DNA of 64,000 nucleotides from Pseudomonas paraeruginosa PA7 (GCF_000017205.1 NC_009656.1:4468001-4532000); one strand, 5' to 3'. Counted from the first letter of the stretch, positions 27,692 through 36,909 are shown. Notes: a model not told the origin generated them from the sequence alone. A program made the numbers and translations.

Positions 27692-28558
27692 TCAGTCCGG
27701 CCGCTCTCGAGGGGCGCCGATCCGGCCGTTGTCCAGCACCACCCGGTCGCGCTCGACGACACGGGTACGGAACGAGCCATCGCTCCACATCTCCGTGCGC
27801 AGCGTCTCGCCGGGAAACACCGGCGCCGAGAAGCGCACCTGCAACTGCCCCAGGTGCTCCGCCCGATAATCGGCGAGCCCGCGCAGCAGCGCGTGGAACG
27901 CCACGCCGAGGGTGCACAGGCCGTGCAGGATCGGCCGCGGGAAACCGGCGCGAAGCGCCGCCGCCGGCTCGGCGTGGAGCGGGTTGTCGTCGCCGTTGAG
28001 GCGGTAGTACAGGGCCTGCTCGGGGCGGGTCGGCAGGTCGACCTGCAGGTCCGGCGCCCGCTCCGGCAGGCGGTGCGGCGCTTGCGCCACCTGTCGGGAA
28101 CCGCCGCAGCCGCCGTCGCCGCGCAGGAAGGTGGTGCTGTGGGCGACGGCCAGCACCTCGCCGCTGAGCGCATCGCTGAGGACCTTCTCGCTGTAGAGCA
28201 GCGCGCCCTTCTCGGCGCCCTTGTCCACCAGCCCGGTGACCCGGGTCCGGCCGATCACCTCGCCCTCCGCCGGCAACGGCCGGTGCCATTCCAGGCGTTG
28301 CTCGCCATGCACCAGGTGTAGCGCGTCGACCCCGGTGTCCGGCCTGCCCAGCCAGAAGCCCGGATGACCGAGCACCAGCGCCATGCACGGCAGTGCCCGC
28401 AACTCCCGGCGTGGATCGACGAAAGCCAGCTGGCGCTCGTCCAGCGGGTCGCCGCCCAACCCCAGGGACAGGGCGTAGAACGCCGTGTCGCGACGGCTGT
28501 AGCGCTGGCGAACCTCGGGGATCGGGTAATTCAGGAGCACCTCAGGATCGAGCGCCAT
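27692..28558 (-). CDS. MaoC-family (R)-specific enoyl-CoA hydratase, double hotdog
   Basis: A 288-residue protein with an N-terminal MaoC_dehydrat_N hotdog (YALSLGLGGDPLDERQLAFVD) and a C-terminal catalytic hotdog. The latter shows the hydratase-2 motif YRLNGDDNPLHAEPAAALRAGFPRPILHGL (Asp and His catalytic dyad at about residues 196-201). It would hydrate a 2-enoyl-CoA to the (R)-3-hydroxyacyl-CoA. Its start overlaps the 3' end of the acyl-CoA synthetase gene by 17 bases. Fungal and animal Mfe2 proteins fuse this domain to an SDR, which is present here as a separate gene. Confidence 0.9.
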   Translation of the reverse strand: MALDPEVLLNYPIPEVRQRYSRRDTAFYALSLGLGGDPLDERQLAFVDPRRELRALPCMALVLGHPGFWLGRPDTGVDALHLVHGEQRLEWHRPLPAEGEVIGRTRVTGLVDKGAEKGALLYSEKVLSDALSGEVLAVAHSTTFLRGDGGCGGSRQVAQAPHRLPERAPDLQVDLPTRPEQALYYRLNGDDNPLHAEPAAALRAGFPRPILHGLCTLGVAFHALLRGLADYRAEHLGQLQVRFSAPVFPGETLRTEMWSDGSFRTRVVERDRVVLDNGRIGAPRERPD

Positions 28559-30689
28559 CGGCCACCTCCTCGAGTTCCACCACCGCATCCACGGCCCAGG
28601 CGCCCTGCCCCTCGGGCAAGGCGATGACCGGGTTGAGGTCCACCGAGCGCAAGCGCGGCCCCGCCGCCCAGGCGAAGCGCGACAGGTTCGACAACAGCCG
28701 CGCCAGCGCCGCCACGTCGGCCGCCGGGCGCCCGCGCGCACCGAGCAGGAGCGGCGCACCCTTGATGCCGCGGATCATCGTCTCGGCCTCCTCGGCGTCG
28801 AACGGGCAGCGACGGAACACCACGTCCCGCAGGACTTCGACGAAGATCCCGCCAAGGCCGAACAGCGCCACCGGGCCGAACAGCGGGTCGCGCTGGATAC
28901 CCATGAAGCACTCCACCCCACCTTCCAGCTGACGCGCCACCAGCACCCCGTCGAGGCGCGCCAGCGGCGCCCTCTCGGCGGCGCGCCGCAGCAACAGGTC
29001 GAAGCCGGCACGCACGCCATCGGCGTCGCGGATATCGAGCAACACGCCGCCGATATCCGACTTGTGCAGGATGTCCGGCGAGGCGATCTTCAGCACCACC
29101 GGGTAACCGATGCGCCCGGCGAAGGCCACTGCCGCACCGGCATCGACCAGCACCGCTTCGGCGGCGGACTCGATGCCGGCCATCGCCAGCAGGCGCTTGG
29201 CCTCGGCCTCGGCGGGCGTGCCCGCGGGCAACTCCGGACCTTCGCCCGCCGTGCGCTGCCGCAGGGGCCGGGCAAAAGCCTCGCCGAGGCGACCCATGGC
29301 CTGGATCGCCACGACCGCCCGGGTGGGATCCTCGAACAGGGCGAAGCCGGCGCTCTCGTAGGGCGCCAGCTCCTCGCCCTGGCCCATCACCGAGACCACG
29401 AACAGGCGATCGGGGTGGGCCTCCTTGACCCGCCTCAGCTCCTCGGCCAGGCGCGGGCCGACGGAGGCGGCGGTGCCGGCCTGGGTGAAGAAGGCGATCA
29501 GCGACCGATAGCCGCCGTCGACCACCATCGACTCGGTGAAGTCGCGTACCAGGCCCAGGTCGTTGAGCGCCTGGGCGGTGCAATCCAGCGGGTTGATCGG
29601 CGAGGCGAACGACAGCCGCTCCTTCAGCCGCGCCTGGGCCGCCTCCGGCATCGGTGGCATCGGCAGACCGACCTCCTCGGCAGCGTCGCTGACGATGATC
29701 CCGGCGCCGCCGCTGACGGTGATCATGCCGAGGCTGTTATCCACCGGGTAGATGCGCCGGGTGGCCAGATAGGCGATGTCCATCAGCTCCTCGGTGGTGC
29801 GCGCGCGGATCACCGCGTAGTCGCCGAGCACCGCGTCCAGCACCTTGTCGTCGCCGGCCAGCGAGGCGGTGTGGGACAGCGCCGCGCGGCTGCCGAGGGC
29901 ACTGCGCCCGACCTTGTGCAGGATCACCGGCTTGCCGGCGCGGTGCGCGCGCTCGAGGGCGGCGAGAAAGCTGTCGACATTGCGGATGGATTCGGCGTAG
30001 GCCATCACCACGTCGATTTCCGGCGACTCCACCAGCCAGCCGATGCTGTCGCCCAGGGTGACGTCGGCCTCGTTGCCGGTGGCCACGCAGATCGGCGTCC
30101 CCAGGTGACGCTGGCGCGCCATGCCGAGCAGGTGCGCGCCGTAGGCGCCGGATTGGGTGGCGATTCCCACCCGGCCCGGCAGCGGTACGCCGCGCTCCAT
30201 GCTGGTGGAGAAGAACGCGTAGTAGCCGAGGTTGCCGTTGAATACGCCCAGCGCGTTCGGCCCGAGCAGACGCATGCCGCTCGCGCGGGCGGCAGCGACG
30301 ATGGCTTCCTGCATCGCCGCGCCGGCCGCGCCGACTTCGCTGAAACCGGAGGAAAACACGATGGCGCTGCGCGCGCCCTTGCGCCCCAGCGCCTGGACGG
30401 TTTCCAGCACCTGCGCCGCCGGCACGGCGACGATCGCCACGTCCGGCGCCTCGGGCAGCGCCTCGACCTCGGCGAAGGCCGGCAGGCCCTGGATCTCGGT
30501 CCGGTTCGGATTGACCGGAAGGATGCGTCCGGCATAGCCGTGGCGCAGCATGTAGGCGATCGGTCGGCCACCGATGCGGATCGGATCGCTGGAAGCGCCG
30601 ATCACCGCGACCGAGCGCGGTTCGATCAGCGGAGTGAGGCTGGCGAAGCGTGGAGCGTCGACGATCTGTTGCGAGTGGTTCGCTGACAT
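28542..30689 (-). CDS. ADP-forming acyl-CoA synthetase (single-chain, ATP-grasp)
   Basis: A 715-residue NDP-forming acyl-CoA synthetase with fused alpha and beta parts. The CoA-binding Rossmann domain comes first (SVAVIGASSDPIRIGGRP, about residues 28-45). The succinyl-CoA-ligase-like domain follows with the phosphorylated-His region (LSHTASLAGDD), and the ATP-grasp domain is last (GYPVVLKIASPDILHKSDIGGVLLDI). It activates a carboxylic acid with ATP and CoA. PAO1 annotation labels the homolog a pimeloyl-CoA synthetase, but the context points to the substrate of the surrounding beta-oxidation-like genes. It is the natural entry enzyme of the cluster. Confidence 0.88.
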   Translation of the reverse strand: MSANHSQQIVDAPRFASLTPLIEPRSVAVIGASSDPIRIGGRPIAYMLRHGYAGRILPVNPNRTEIQGLPAFAEVEALPEAPDVAIVAVPAAQVLETVQALGRKGARSAIVFSSGFSEVGAAGAAMQEAIVAAARASGMRLLGPNALGVFNGNLGYYAFFSTSMERGVPLPGRVGIATQSGAYGAHLLGMARQRHLGTPICVATGNEADVTLGDSIGWLVESPEIDVVMAYAESIRNVDSFLAALERAHRAGKPVILHKVGRSALGSRAALSHTASLAGDDKVLDAVLGDYAVIRARTTEELMDIAYLATRRIYPVDNSLGMITVSGGAGIIVSDAAEEVGLPMPPMPEAAQARLKERLSFASPINPLDCTAQALNDLGLVRDFTESMVVDGGYRSLIAFFTQAGTAASVGPRLAEELRRVKEAHPDRLFVVSVMGQGEELAPYESAGFALFEDPTRAVVAIQAMGRLGEAFARPLRQRTAGEGPELPAGTPAEAEAKRLLAMAGIESAAEAVLVDAGAAVAFAGRIGYPVVLKIASPDILHKSDIGGVLLDIRDADGVRAGFDLLLRRAAERAPLARLDGVLVARQLEGGVECFMGIQRDPLFGPVALFGLGGIFVEVLRDVVFRRCPFDAEEAETMIRGIKGAPLLLGARGRPAADVAALARLLSNLSRFAWAAGPRLRSVDLNPVIALPEGQGAWAVDAVVELEEVADGARS

Positions 30690-30799
30690 GGGGTCCACCT
30701 GGTCCGTTCGTTTGCGGCCGGCGCGGCAACCTTTTCGCGTGCGAGCGCGCCCGTGGGACGCCGCTCCGGCGGTGCCCGGGGAAGCTGTCGGCCTGGGGT

Positions 30800-31951
30800 C
30801 TAGAGCGTGTCGCGGGTGCCGAGCAACGCGGTCACCTGGCTCGACAGCGTGCCGCCGTTGCCATGCAGCAGCGCCACGTCGGCCCTGGCCAGCTGCCGCT
30901 CGCCGGCCTGGCGGCGGAGCTGGGTGACCGCCTCGATGATCAGGAACATCCCGTACATGCCGGGATGCACGCAGGAAAGCCCGCCGCCGTTGGTATTCAC
31001 CGCCAGTTCGCCGCCGGGCGCGATACGTCCGTCCTGGACGAACCGGCCACCCTCGCCCTTGGCGCAGAAGCCCAGGTCCTCGAGGAACAGCAGGGTGTTG
31101 ATGGTGAAGGCGTCGTAGAGCATCACCAGGTCGATATCGGCGTGCCGCACACCGGCCATCTCCATCGCCCGGGGGCCGCTTTCCGAGGCCGCCGTCACGG
31201 TGAGATCGGGCATCGACACGATCGAGCGATGCCACTGCGCGCCGGCCGCGCCGAGGAAGTACACCGGCGTGCCGGGCAGGTCGCGGGCGCGCTCGGCGCG
31301 CACCACCACGCAGGCGCCACCGCCATCGGTGACCAGGCAGCAGTCGGCGGTGCTCAGCGGGTCGCTGACCATCCGCGCGGCCAGCACGTCGTCGACGCTC
31401 AGCGGACCGCGGGCGAATGCCTCGGGATTGAGATTGGCCCATTGCCGCGCGGACACCGCCACTTCGGCGAGCTGTGCGCGAGTGGTGCCGTACTGGTGCA
31501 TGTGCCGGCTGGCCGCCAGGGCGTAGGCGGTGATCGGATGGCGCGGCCTGTAGGGCGTCTCGTGCCATTGCGGCTCGCTCATCGACACCAGGCGGCCACC
31601 GGCGGTGCGCTGGTTGGAGCCATAGCAGATCAGCGCGGCGTCGCACAGGCCGGCTTCCAGGGCGAGCGTCGCCTGGAGCAGGTGCAGTTCGAAACTGGAA
31701 CCACCGATGTTGGTGCCATCGACGAATCTCGGCCGGATCCCCAGGTATTCGGCGACCGACAGGGTGGGAAAGGCATGGGAACTGGTGGCGGCGAAGATCG
31801 CATCGATATCGCGAAGTGCCAGGCCGGCGTCGGCGATGGCCCTGAGCGAGGCCTGGGCGAGCAGTTCGATGGCGCTGTGCCCCGGCGCTTCGCCGAGGCC
31901 CGCGCTGCCGATGCCGACGATCGCGGTCCTGCCACGGAGTGCCGCGCTCAT
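30800..31951 (-). CDS. Thiolase-superfamily lipid-transfer (SCP-x/Ltp-like) protein
   Basis: A 383-residue thiolase-fold protein with GRTAIVGIGSAGLGEAPGHSAIELLAQASLRAI at the start, VTDGGGACVVV in the middle and NTNGGGLSCVHPGMYGMFLIIEAVTQLRRQAGERQL near the end. The typical nucleophilic Cys motif of degradative thiolases at about residue 90 is replaced by GGSSFELHLLQ. That is a hallmark of the Ltp/SCP-x-like group, which includes retro-aldolases acting with a DUF35 partner. The DUF35 gene is immediately upstream with a four-base overlap. Confidence 0.87.
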   Translation of the reverse strand: MSAALRGRTAIVGIGSAGLGEAPGHSAIELLAQASLRAIADAGLALRDIDAIFAATSSHAFPTLSVAEYLGIRPRFVDGTNIGGSSFELHLLQATLALEAGLCDAALICYGSNQRTAGGRLVSMSEPQWHETPYRPRHPITAYALAASRHMHQYGTTRAQLAEVAVSARQWANLNPEAFARGPLSVDDVLAARMVSDPLSTADCCLVTDGGGACVVVRAERARDLPGTPVYFLGAAGAQWHRSIVSMPDLTVTAASESGPRAMEMAGVRHADIDLVMLYDAFTINTLLFLEDLGFCAKGEGGRFVQDGRIAPGGELAVNTNGGGLSCVHPGMYGMFLIIEAVTQLRRQAGERQLARADVALLHGNGGTLSSQVTALLGTRDTL

Positions 31952-32331
31952 GGGCGCACCTCCCGGGGAACGAACACCACGATGCTGGCGCCGTCCTGCT
32001 CGACGATGCGCGCCTGCAGCCGGGTACCGATCGGCAGGCTCGCATGCCCCTCGATCCGCGACATCATGCGGACACCTTCGTCCAGGTCGACCAGCGCGAC
32101 ATTGTGCTCGCCACCACGGGAGCGATTGACGGTGATCGCATAGAGCGTGCCCAGGCCACTGGCGGGAACCCACTCCAGATCGGTCTCGCCGCTGCCCGGC
32201 ACCAGGTGGCGCGGGTAGAACACGTGACGGCCGCTGGAGCGACTACGCTGCAACATGAAACGGCCCTGGGCGAGATACGCAAGGTATTGCGCCTCCGGTC
32301 CCGGAGTACTGCCATCGGGAAGATCTGCCAC
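31948..32331 (-). CDS. DUF35 OB-fold acyl-CoA-associated protein
   Basis: A 127-residue DUF35 protein. The N-terminal rubredoxin-like part (QYLAYLAQGRFMLQRSRSSGRHVFYPRHLVPGSG) lacks the zinc-binding cysteines, and the OB-fold follows (GTLYAITVNRSRGGEHNVALVDLDEGVRMMSRIEG). DUF35 proteins form obligate complexes with thiolase-like partners. The four-base overlap with the next gene supports that here. It is the first gene of the minus-strand cluster, facing the IclR regulator. Confidence 0.88.
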   Translation of the reverse strand: MADLPDGSTPGPEAQYLAYLAQGRFMLQRSRSSGRHVFYPRHLVPGSGETDLEWVPASGLGTLYAITVNRSRGGEHNVALVDLDEGVRMMSRIEGHASLPIGTRLQARIVEQDGASIVVFVPREVRP

Positions 32332-32440
32332 GAGGTTTCTCCTTTGTTCTTGTCGACCTTTGCTGCAAAGTGCATCGCGGTGAACGCCGAACCGGATCCT
32401 GCCGATGACGCCGGTTGTACGCTCCGGAAGGTCAGAATAT

Positions 32441-32456
32441 ATTCACCATCGTGAAT
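32441..32456. promoter_or_regulatory. Candidate IclR operator in the divergent promoter
   Basis: ATTCAC (32441-32446) and GTGAAT (32451-32456) form a perfect inverted repeat with a four-base spacer. It lies between the divergent DUF35 and IclR genes, 33 bases before the regulator's ATG. Position and symmetry fit an autoregulatory IclR site. Confidence 0.55.
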
Positions 32457-32489
32457 GTCAATCAGAATACTGAACAAGAAAGAGGAAGA

Positions 32490-33296
32490 ATGACCAAGGA
32501 CGCCCCAAGCAAAAGCGCCGGCGGCAAGGATGTCGGCGCCGTCGTGAATGCCATCCAGATACTTCGCCACCTGGCCCATGCCGACGGCGCGCAAGGCGTG
32601 GCCGCCATCGCCCGCGCCACCGGCATCAGCCCGAGCAGCGCGTTCAACATCCTGCGCACCCTGAGCAACGAACGCCTGGCCTCGTTCGACGACGCCAGCA
32701 AGACCTACCAGCTCGGTCTCGGCCTCTCGGAACTCGCCGTAGGATTCTTTGGCCGCAGCTATGCCGACCTGATCCAGCCGGAACTGGAACGCCTGAGCAT
32801 CGCCCACCACATCCTCGTCGCCCTGTGGCAGGTGACCGACGACGCGCACATCCGTGTCATCGCCCTCGCCGCCCCGCCCGTCGCCCATGTCAACGTCGCC
32901 ATCGGCACCCGCCTGCCGGAACTGGTCGGCGCCGCCGGACGCTGCATCGCCGGCCTGCGCAGGTTGCCGGAGGACGAACTGCGCAGGCGCCTGACCCGGG
33001 TGCGCTGGGAAAACCCGCCGAGCTTCGAGCAGTACCAGGCCGAAGCGGCCGACGCCGCCGCGCGCGGCTGGGCCATCGACGAGGAGCACCTGTATCGCGG
33101 CGTCAGCATGGTCGCCAGCGCCATCGTCGACCACGACGAGCAGCCGCGCTTCGCCATTTCCGCCATCGGCATCAGCGCCCAGCACCAACCCGACGATCTG
33201 GAACGGATCGGAACCGACCTGCGGGATACCGCGCGCTTCGTGAGCCGCGCGCTGTTTCCACAGAACGTGGCACACAAAAGCACGGCCAAGGAATAG
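32490..33296 (+). CDS. IclR-family transcriptional regulator
   Basis: A 268-residue regulator: N-terminal winged helix (VVNAIQILRHLAHADGAQGVAAIARATGISPSSAFNILRTLSNERL at about residues 17-62) and a C-terminal IclR effector domain (ELVGAAGRCIAGLRRLPEDEL). It is divergent from the DUF35-thiolase-synthetase operon with a likely operator between them, so it probably controls that cluster in response to a pathway acid or CoA ester. The ATG follows AGAGGAAG. After its stop, 33297-33430 holds no gene and marks the border with the ectoine locus. Confidence 0.9.
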   Translation: MTKDAPSKSAGGKDVGAVVNAIQILRHLAHADGAQGVAAIARATGISPSSAFNILRTLSNERLASFDDASKTYQLGLGLSELAVGFFGRSYADLIQPELERLSIAHHILVALWQVTDDAHIRVIALAAPPVAHVNVAIGTRLPELVGAAGRCIAGLRRLPEDELRRRLTRVRWENPPSFEQYQAEAADAAARGWAIDEEHLYRGVSMVASAIVDHDEQPRFAISAIGISAQHQPDDLERIGTDLRDTARFVSRALFPQNVAHKSTAKE

Positions 33297-33430
33297 CATT
33301 CAGCCAGCTGAAAGAACCGTTCGAAGCGCACCCGCGCGGCGACGGCGAAGGACTCGGCCGGGTCTTGTCGATGTCCAGCGAGACCCGCGCCTGCCGGGGC
33401 ACCCGCTCAGCGCGGCAGACAAGCCGCGCT

Positions 33431-34264
33431 TCAACTCGCTTCGTTCACCGCGCTCAAGAAGCAGCGCGTCCGCTCATGCTGCGGCTGCCCGAACAGCTGC
33501 TCCGGCGTCCCCTGTTCGAGGATGCCGCCCTGGTGGAAAAAGCACACACGGTCGGCGAACTCGCGGGCGAAGCCCATCTGGTGGGTGACCATCAGCATGG
33601 TCAGGTTGTGCTCGGCGCCGAGCCGGCGCACCACGTTGAGCACCTCGCCGCACAGTTCCGGGTCCAGCGCCGAGGTCACCTCGTCGAACAGCATCACCTT
33701 CGGTCGCATGGCCAGGGCCCGGGCGATGGCCACGCGTTGCTGCTGGCCACCGGAGAGTTGCGTGGGATAGTGCTCCAGCTTGTCGCCCAGGCCGACCATC
33801 GCCAGCAGCTCCTCGGCACGCTCGCGAGCCTCGCTGCGGCGCATTCCCAGCACCTGGACCGGCGCCTCCATCACATTCTTCAGCGCGCTCATGTGCGGGA
33901 ACAGGTTGAAGCTCTGGAACACCATGCCGATCTTGCCGCGCACGCGGCGCACGTGAGCTTCGGAAGCGCGCACCGGTTCGCCGTTGCGCAACTGGTGGGT
34001 AAGCGGCTCGCCATCCACCTCGATCACCCCGCTGTCGATGCTCTCCAGGGTCATCAAGGCCCGCAGCAGGGTCGACTTGCCCGAGCCGCTCGGGCCGATG
34101 ATGGCGACCTTCTCGTTGGCGCCTACCTCCAGGTTCAGACGGTTCAGCACGCTGAAGCTGCCGTAGCTCTTGCATACGTCGCGAAAGCGCACCATCGGCT
34201 GCGCGGTCTGCGCCTGCGGGGCCTCGCTGGCCAGCGGCCGGGCGGTCATGGACAGGACGGTCAT
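33431..34264 (-). CDS. ehuA: Ectoine/hydroxyectoine ABC transporter ATP-binding protein EhuA
   Basis: A 277-residue amino-acid-type ABC ATPase: Walker A GPSGSGKST (about residues 50-58), Q-loop VFQSFNLFPHMS, signature LSGGQQQRVAIARALA, Walker B VMLFDEVTSALDPE and switch His in MVTHQMGFA. It energises uptake through the two permeases encoded upstream. The ATG at 34264 is preferred because GGAGGA lies six bases before it; the 34291 ATG has no clear Shine-Dalgarno. It is the last gene of the ehuBCDA operon, here in the order B-C-D-A. Assignment to ectoine rests on the neighbouring doe/eut genes. Confidence 0.85.
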   Translation of the reverse strand: MTVLSMTARPLASEAPQAQTAQPMVRFRDVCKSYGSFSVLNRLNLEVGANEKVAIIGPSGSGKSTLLRALMTLESIDSGVIEVDGEPLTHQLRNGEPVRASEAHVRRVRGKIGMVFQSFNLFPHMSALKNVMEAPVQVLGMRRSEARERAEELLAMVGLGDKLEHYPTQLSGGQQQRVAIARALAMRPKVMLFDEVTSALDPELCGEVLNVVRRLGAEHNLTMLMVTHQMGFAREFADRVCFFHQGGILEQGTPEQLFGQPQHERTRCFLSAVNEAS

Positions 34265-34287
34265 GGGGTTTCCTCCGATAGGCGTCT

Positions 34288-34944
34288 TCATGGCAGCGCC
34301 GTGCGTTTTTCCACCTGGCGGACGACGCTGGCCAGGCCGATGCTGATGAGCAGGAAGAACACCCCGACCAGGGTGATCGGCTCCAGATAGCGGAAGCTGT
34401 CGGAGCCAACGTTCTTGGCCTGCTGCATGATTTCCACCACGGTGATAGCCGAGAGCACCGGAGTGTCCTTGAACATGGCGATCAGGTAGTTGCCCAGGGC
34501 CGGCAGCACAGGGCGGATGGCCTGGGGCAGGATCACCTGGCGGTAGGCGCGCCACGGCGAGAAGTTCAGCGCCGTGACCGCTTCCCACTGTCCGCGCGGC
34601 ACAGAATCCAGGCCGGCACGGTAGACCTCGGCGGTGTAGCAGGCGTAGTGCAGGGCGATGCCCAGGGTGCCAGCCACCAGCGAGGTCATGCTCAGCCCGT
34701 AGCTGGGCAGCACGTAGAACAGGAAATACACCTGGATCAGCAGCGGCGTGCTGCGGATGAACTCGATCAGCCAGGCCACCGGCCACGACAGCCAGAAGTG
34801 CCGGCTGCGCCGGGCCATGGCGAAGAGCAGGCCGAAGACCATCGCCAGGGTGAAGCCGACCAGGGTGATGCCGACGGTCTTGAGCGAGGCGTGCAGCAGC
34901 TGCGGCAGGATCTGCCAGGCGAACTGCCAGTCGAAGAATTTCAT
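34288..34944 (-). CDS. ehuD: Ectoine/hydroxyectoine ABC transporter permease EhuD
   Basis: A 218-residue HisM-type permease with about five membrane helices and the EAA loop (SVPRGQWEAVTALNFSPWRAYRQVILPQAI) that contacts the ATPase. Its ATG overlaps the stop of the upstream permease by four bases and its stop lies 23 bases before the ehuA start, so all are co-translated. It forms the membrane channel with EhuC. Substrate is inferred from context. Confidence 0.85.
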   Translation of the reverse strand: MKFFDWQFAWQILPQLLHASLKTVGITLVGFTLAMVFGLLFAMARRSRHFWLSWPVAWLIEFIRSTPLLIQVYFLFYVLPSYGLSMTSLVAGTLGIALHYACYTAEVYRAGLDSVPRGQWEAVTALNFSPWRAYRQVILPQAIRPVLPALGNYLIAMFKDTPVLSAITVVEIMQQAKNVGSDSFRYLEPITLVGVFFLLISIGLASVVRQVEKRTALP

Positions 34945-35609
34945 CGCAAGCCTCCCCGGATGCGCCCATGCCCCAGCCGGCGTTCCAGGCGGCGCATGAG
35001 GAAGACGATGACCTGGGCCATGGCGAAGTAGAGCACAAGGGTCAGGCTGAAGATCTTCAGCGTCTCGAAGGTCGCCTGGTCCAGTTGACGGGCGCGGAAG
35101 GCCAGGTCCGAAAGAGTGATCAGCGACACCAGCGAGGTGTTCTTCAGCAGCTCGATCAGCAGGTTGGTGCCCGGCGGTATGGCGCACAGCAGCGCCTGCG
35201 GCAGGACGATCCGGCGGAAGCGCGTGAACGGCGTCATGTTCAGCGCCAGCGCAGCCTCGTACTGGCCCCTGGGCACCGAGCCGATGGCCCCGCGCATCAC
35301 TTCCGCGCCGTAGGCGCCGATGTGCAGGCCCAGCCCGAGAATGGCCACCGTGTAGGCGCCCAGATCAAGGTTGAACGGCGGCAACGGCAGTACGAAGAAC
35401 AGCCAGAACAGTTGCACCAGCAGCGAGGTGCCGCGGAACAGCTCGATGTAGCCGATGGCCAGCCAGCGTACCGCCGGCCACGGCGCCAGGCGGCCGAGGG
35501 CGGCGATGATGGCCATCGCCACCGCCAGCAGAGAACCGAAGAAGGTGACCTGGACGGTGACCCAGGCGCCCTCCATCAGCAGTGGAAGCAATTCACCCAT
35601 GTTGCGCAT
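34941..35609 (-). CDS. ehuC: Ectoine/hydroxyectoine ABC transporter permease EhuC
   Basis: A 222-residue polar-amino-acid-type permease. The EAA loop is SVPRGQYEAALALNMTPFTRFRRIVLPQAL at about residue 120, with about five hydrophobic helices. It would pair with EhuD in the inner membrane. An internal ATG at 35600 is an alternative start. It follows the binding-protein gene by about 50 bases. Confidence 0.85.
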   Translation of the reverse strand: MRNMGELLPLLMEGAWVTVQVTFFGSLLAVAMAIIAALGRLAPWPAVRWLAIGYIELFRGTSLLVQLFWLFFVLPLPPFNLDLGAYTVAILGLGLHIGAYGAEVMRGAIGSVPRGQYEAALALNMTPFTRFRRIVLPQALLCAIPPGTNLLIELLKNTSLVSLITLSDLAFRARQLDQATFETLKIFSLTLVLYFAMAQVIVFLMRRLERRLGHGRIRGGLR

Positions 35610-35658
35610 CCCGTATCGACAGGTTCGAAAGAACGACCGAGTGGCCAGGCCCCGTCGC

Positions 35659-36513
35659 TCATTGCTTGCAGAGCTCGGCGGCGCTCTTGTCGGTCAGATT
35701 GGACTTGTCGAAGCCGAACGGCTCGACCGTCCGCAGGTGATCGTCGCTGCCCAGCCACTTCTTCAGTTGCCGGTTCACCGCATCGCGCAGGTCCTGGTCT
35801 TCCGGGCGGAAGGCCAGGGCACCATAGCCGATGTGCGCCGGGTCGTCCTTGAAGTCGGTGATGGCCTCGACGCTGTCGCCCCCCTTGCTCGCCAGACCCT
35901 TCATGGTCAGCGCGGTGCCGACGCTGGCGTCGGCGCGACCGGCGCGCACCGCCTGGAGCTGCGCGGTGGTGTCCGGCACCTGGACGATCTGCTCCTCGCT
36001 CACTCCCTCGGCGCGGGCGTAGCCCAGCTCGACGGTGCCGGACATGATCGCCAGGCGCACGTCCGGGTTCTTCGCCACGTCGGCGTAGCTGTGCAGGTTC
36101 TTCGGGTTGCCCCGCTTCACCAGCAGGGTGTCGGGGATCTGGTAGTGCGGATCGGTGAAGATCACCTGCCGGCAACGCGGCGGGGTGATGTACGTGCCGG
36201 CTGCGATCACGTCGAAACGCCCGGCGCGCAATCCGGGGATCAGCGCGCCCCATTCGGTGAGCACCGGCTCTATCTTCTTCACGCCCATGGCGCTGAACAC
36301 CTTGGCGGCGATCTCCGGCGACTCGCCGGTGACCTTGCCGGAGGTCTCGGTGTAGGCGAAGGGGGCCTCGTTGGCATAACCGATGCGCACCGTGGCGCTG
36401 TTCTGGATGCGTTCGAGGGTGCTCTCGGCCTGGCTGGCGAAGCTGGCCGCAAGGCCCGCCAGCAGGCTGCCGGCCAGGGCCAGGCGATGGAGGGAACGGG
36501 GGGCGGTACTCAT
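35659..36513 (-). CDS. ehuB: Ectoine/5-hydroxyectoine-binding protein EhuB
   Basis: A 284-residue periplasmic solute-binding protein of the HisJ type. It has a cleavable signal peptide (hydrophobic LALAGSLLAGLAASFASQAES) and family segments TVRIGYANEAPFAYTET, GKVTGESPEIAAKVF and GRFDVIAAGTYITPPRCRQVIFTDPHY. The length and order match EhuB, which captures ectoine and hydroxyectoine outside the inner membrane. The ATG at 36513 follows GGAGA; the frame is open further upstream but with no signal peptide there. It is the first gene of the transporter operon and faces enuR. Confidence 0.87.
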   Translation of the reverse strand: MSTAPRSLHRLALAGSLLAGLAASFASQAESTLERIQNSATVRIGYANEAPFAYTETSGKVTGESPEIAAKVFSAMGVKKIEPVLTEWGALIPGLRAGRFDVIAAGTYITPPRCRQVIFTDPHYQIPDTLLVKRGNPKNLHSYADVAKNPDVRLAIMSGTVELGYARAEGVSEEQIVQVPDTTAQLQAVRAGRADASVGTALTMKGLASKGGDSVEAITDFKDDPAHIGYGALAFRPEDQDLRDAVNRQLKKWLGSDDHLRTVEPFGFDKSNLTDKSAAELCKQ

Positions 36514-36833
36514 CTTCGGATCTCCTGATCTTCTCGTGCCGGCCTTGTTGTGTAGTTGGGACGCGGCGGTGGATGGCAGGTAGCGATGTCGTGCGACTGT
36601 TGTTCTTATGTTGGGACCCGTCGAGCGGGCCTTCCGAAGTACTGCCCCGGGAGAGGGCATTCATTGCGTTGCAGACTAAGCCGTCCGGCCTTGCGGCAGT
36701 TCCCGATCGGCGCCGTCGCGACGGAAAAAACCGCCTGTCGCACAGCGCCCATCCGCGGCTTTTTTCTGCGCCGGCCCGCTCCGCGGCGAAACGGAGCCAT
36801 GCACGACCGGTCGGGCCGAGCATACAAAAGGCT

Positions 36834-36862
36834 TTCCAGCGCTGGAATTGCACTAGGACAAT
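36834..36862 (+). promoter_or_regulatory. Palindrome and CTAGGAC box upstream of enuR
   Basis: TTCCAGCGCTGGAA (36834-36847) is a perfect 14-base palindrome. Five bases further is ACTAGGACAAT (36852-36862), which recurs in reverse orientation before eutB with one mismatch. These lie in the 396-base divergent region (36514-36909) between ehuB and enuR and are candidate EnuR or activator sites. No gene is seen in that region. Confidence 0.5.
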
Positions 36863-36909
36863 CCATGGAAATGCCCTGATCCATCACCCTGTGCCGAGGA
36901 CGAAAGGGA

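Noticed and set aside
26252..28321. 689-codon plus-strand open frame opposite the MFS and MaoC genes
   Set aside because: Composition-driven shadow; no recognisable domain.
33297..33430. Possible gene remnant between the IclR gene and ehuA
   Set aside because: Readable text has no family resemblance; treated as intergenic border.
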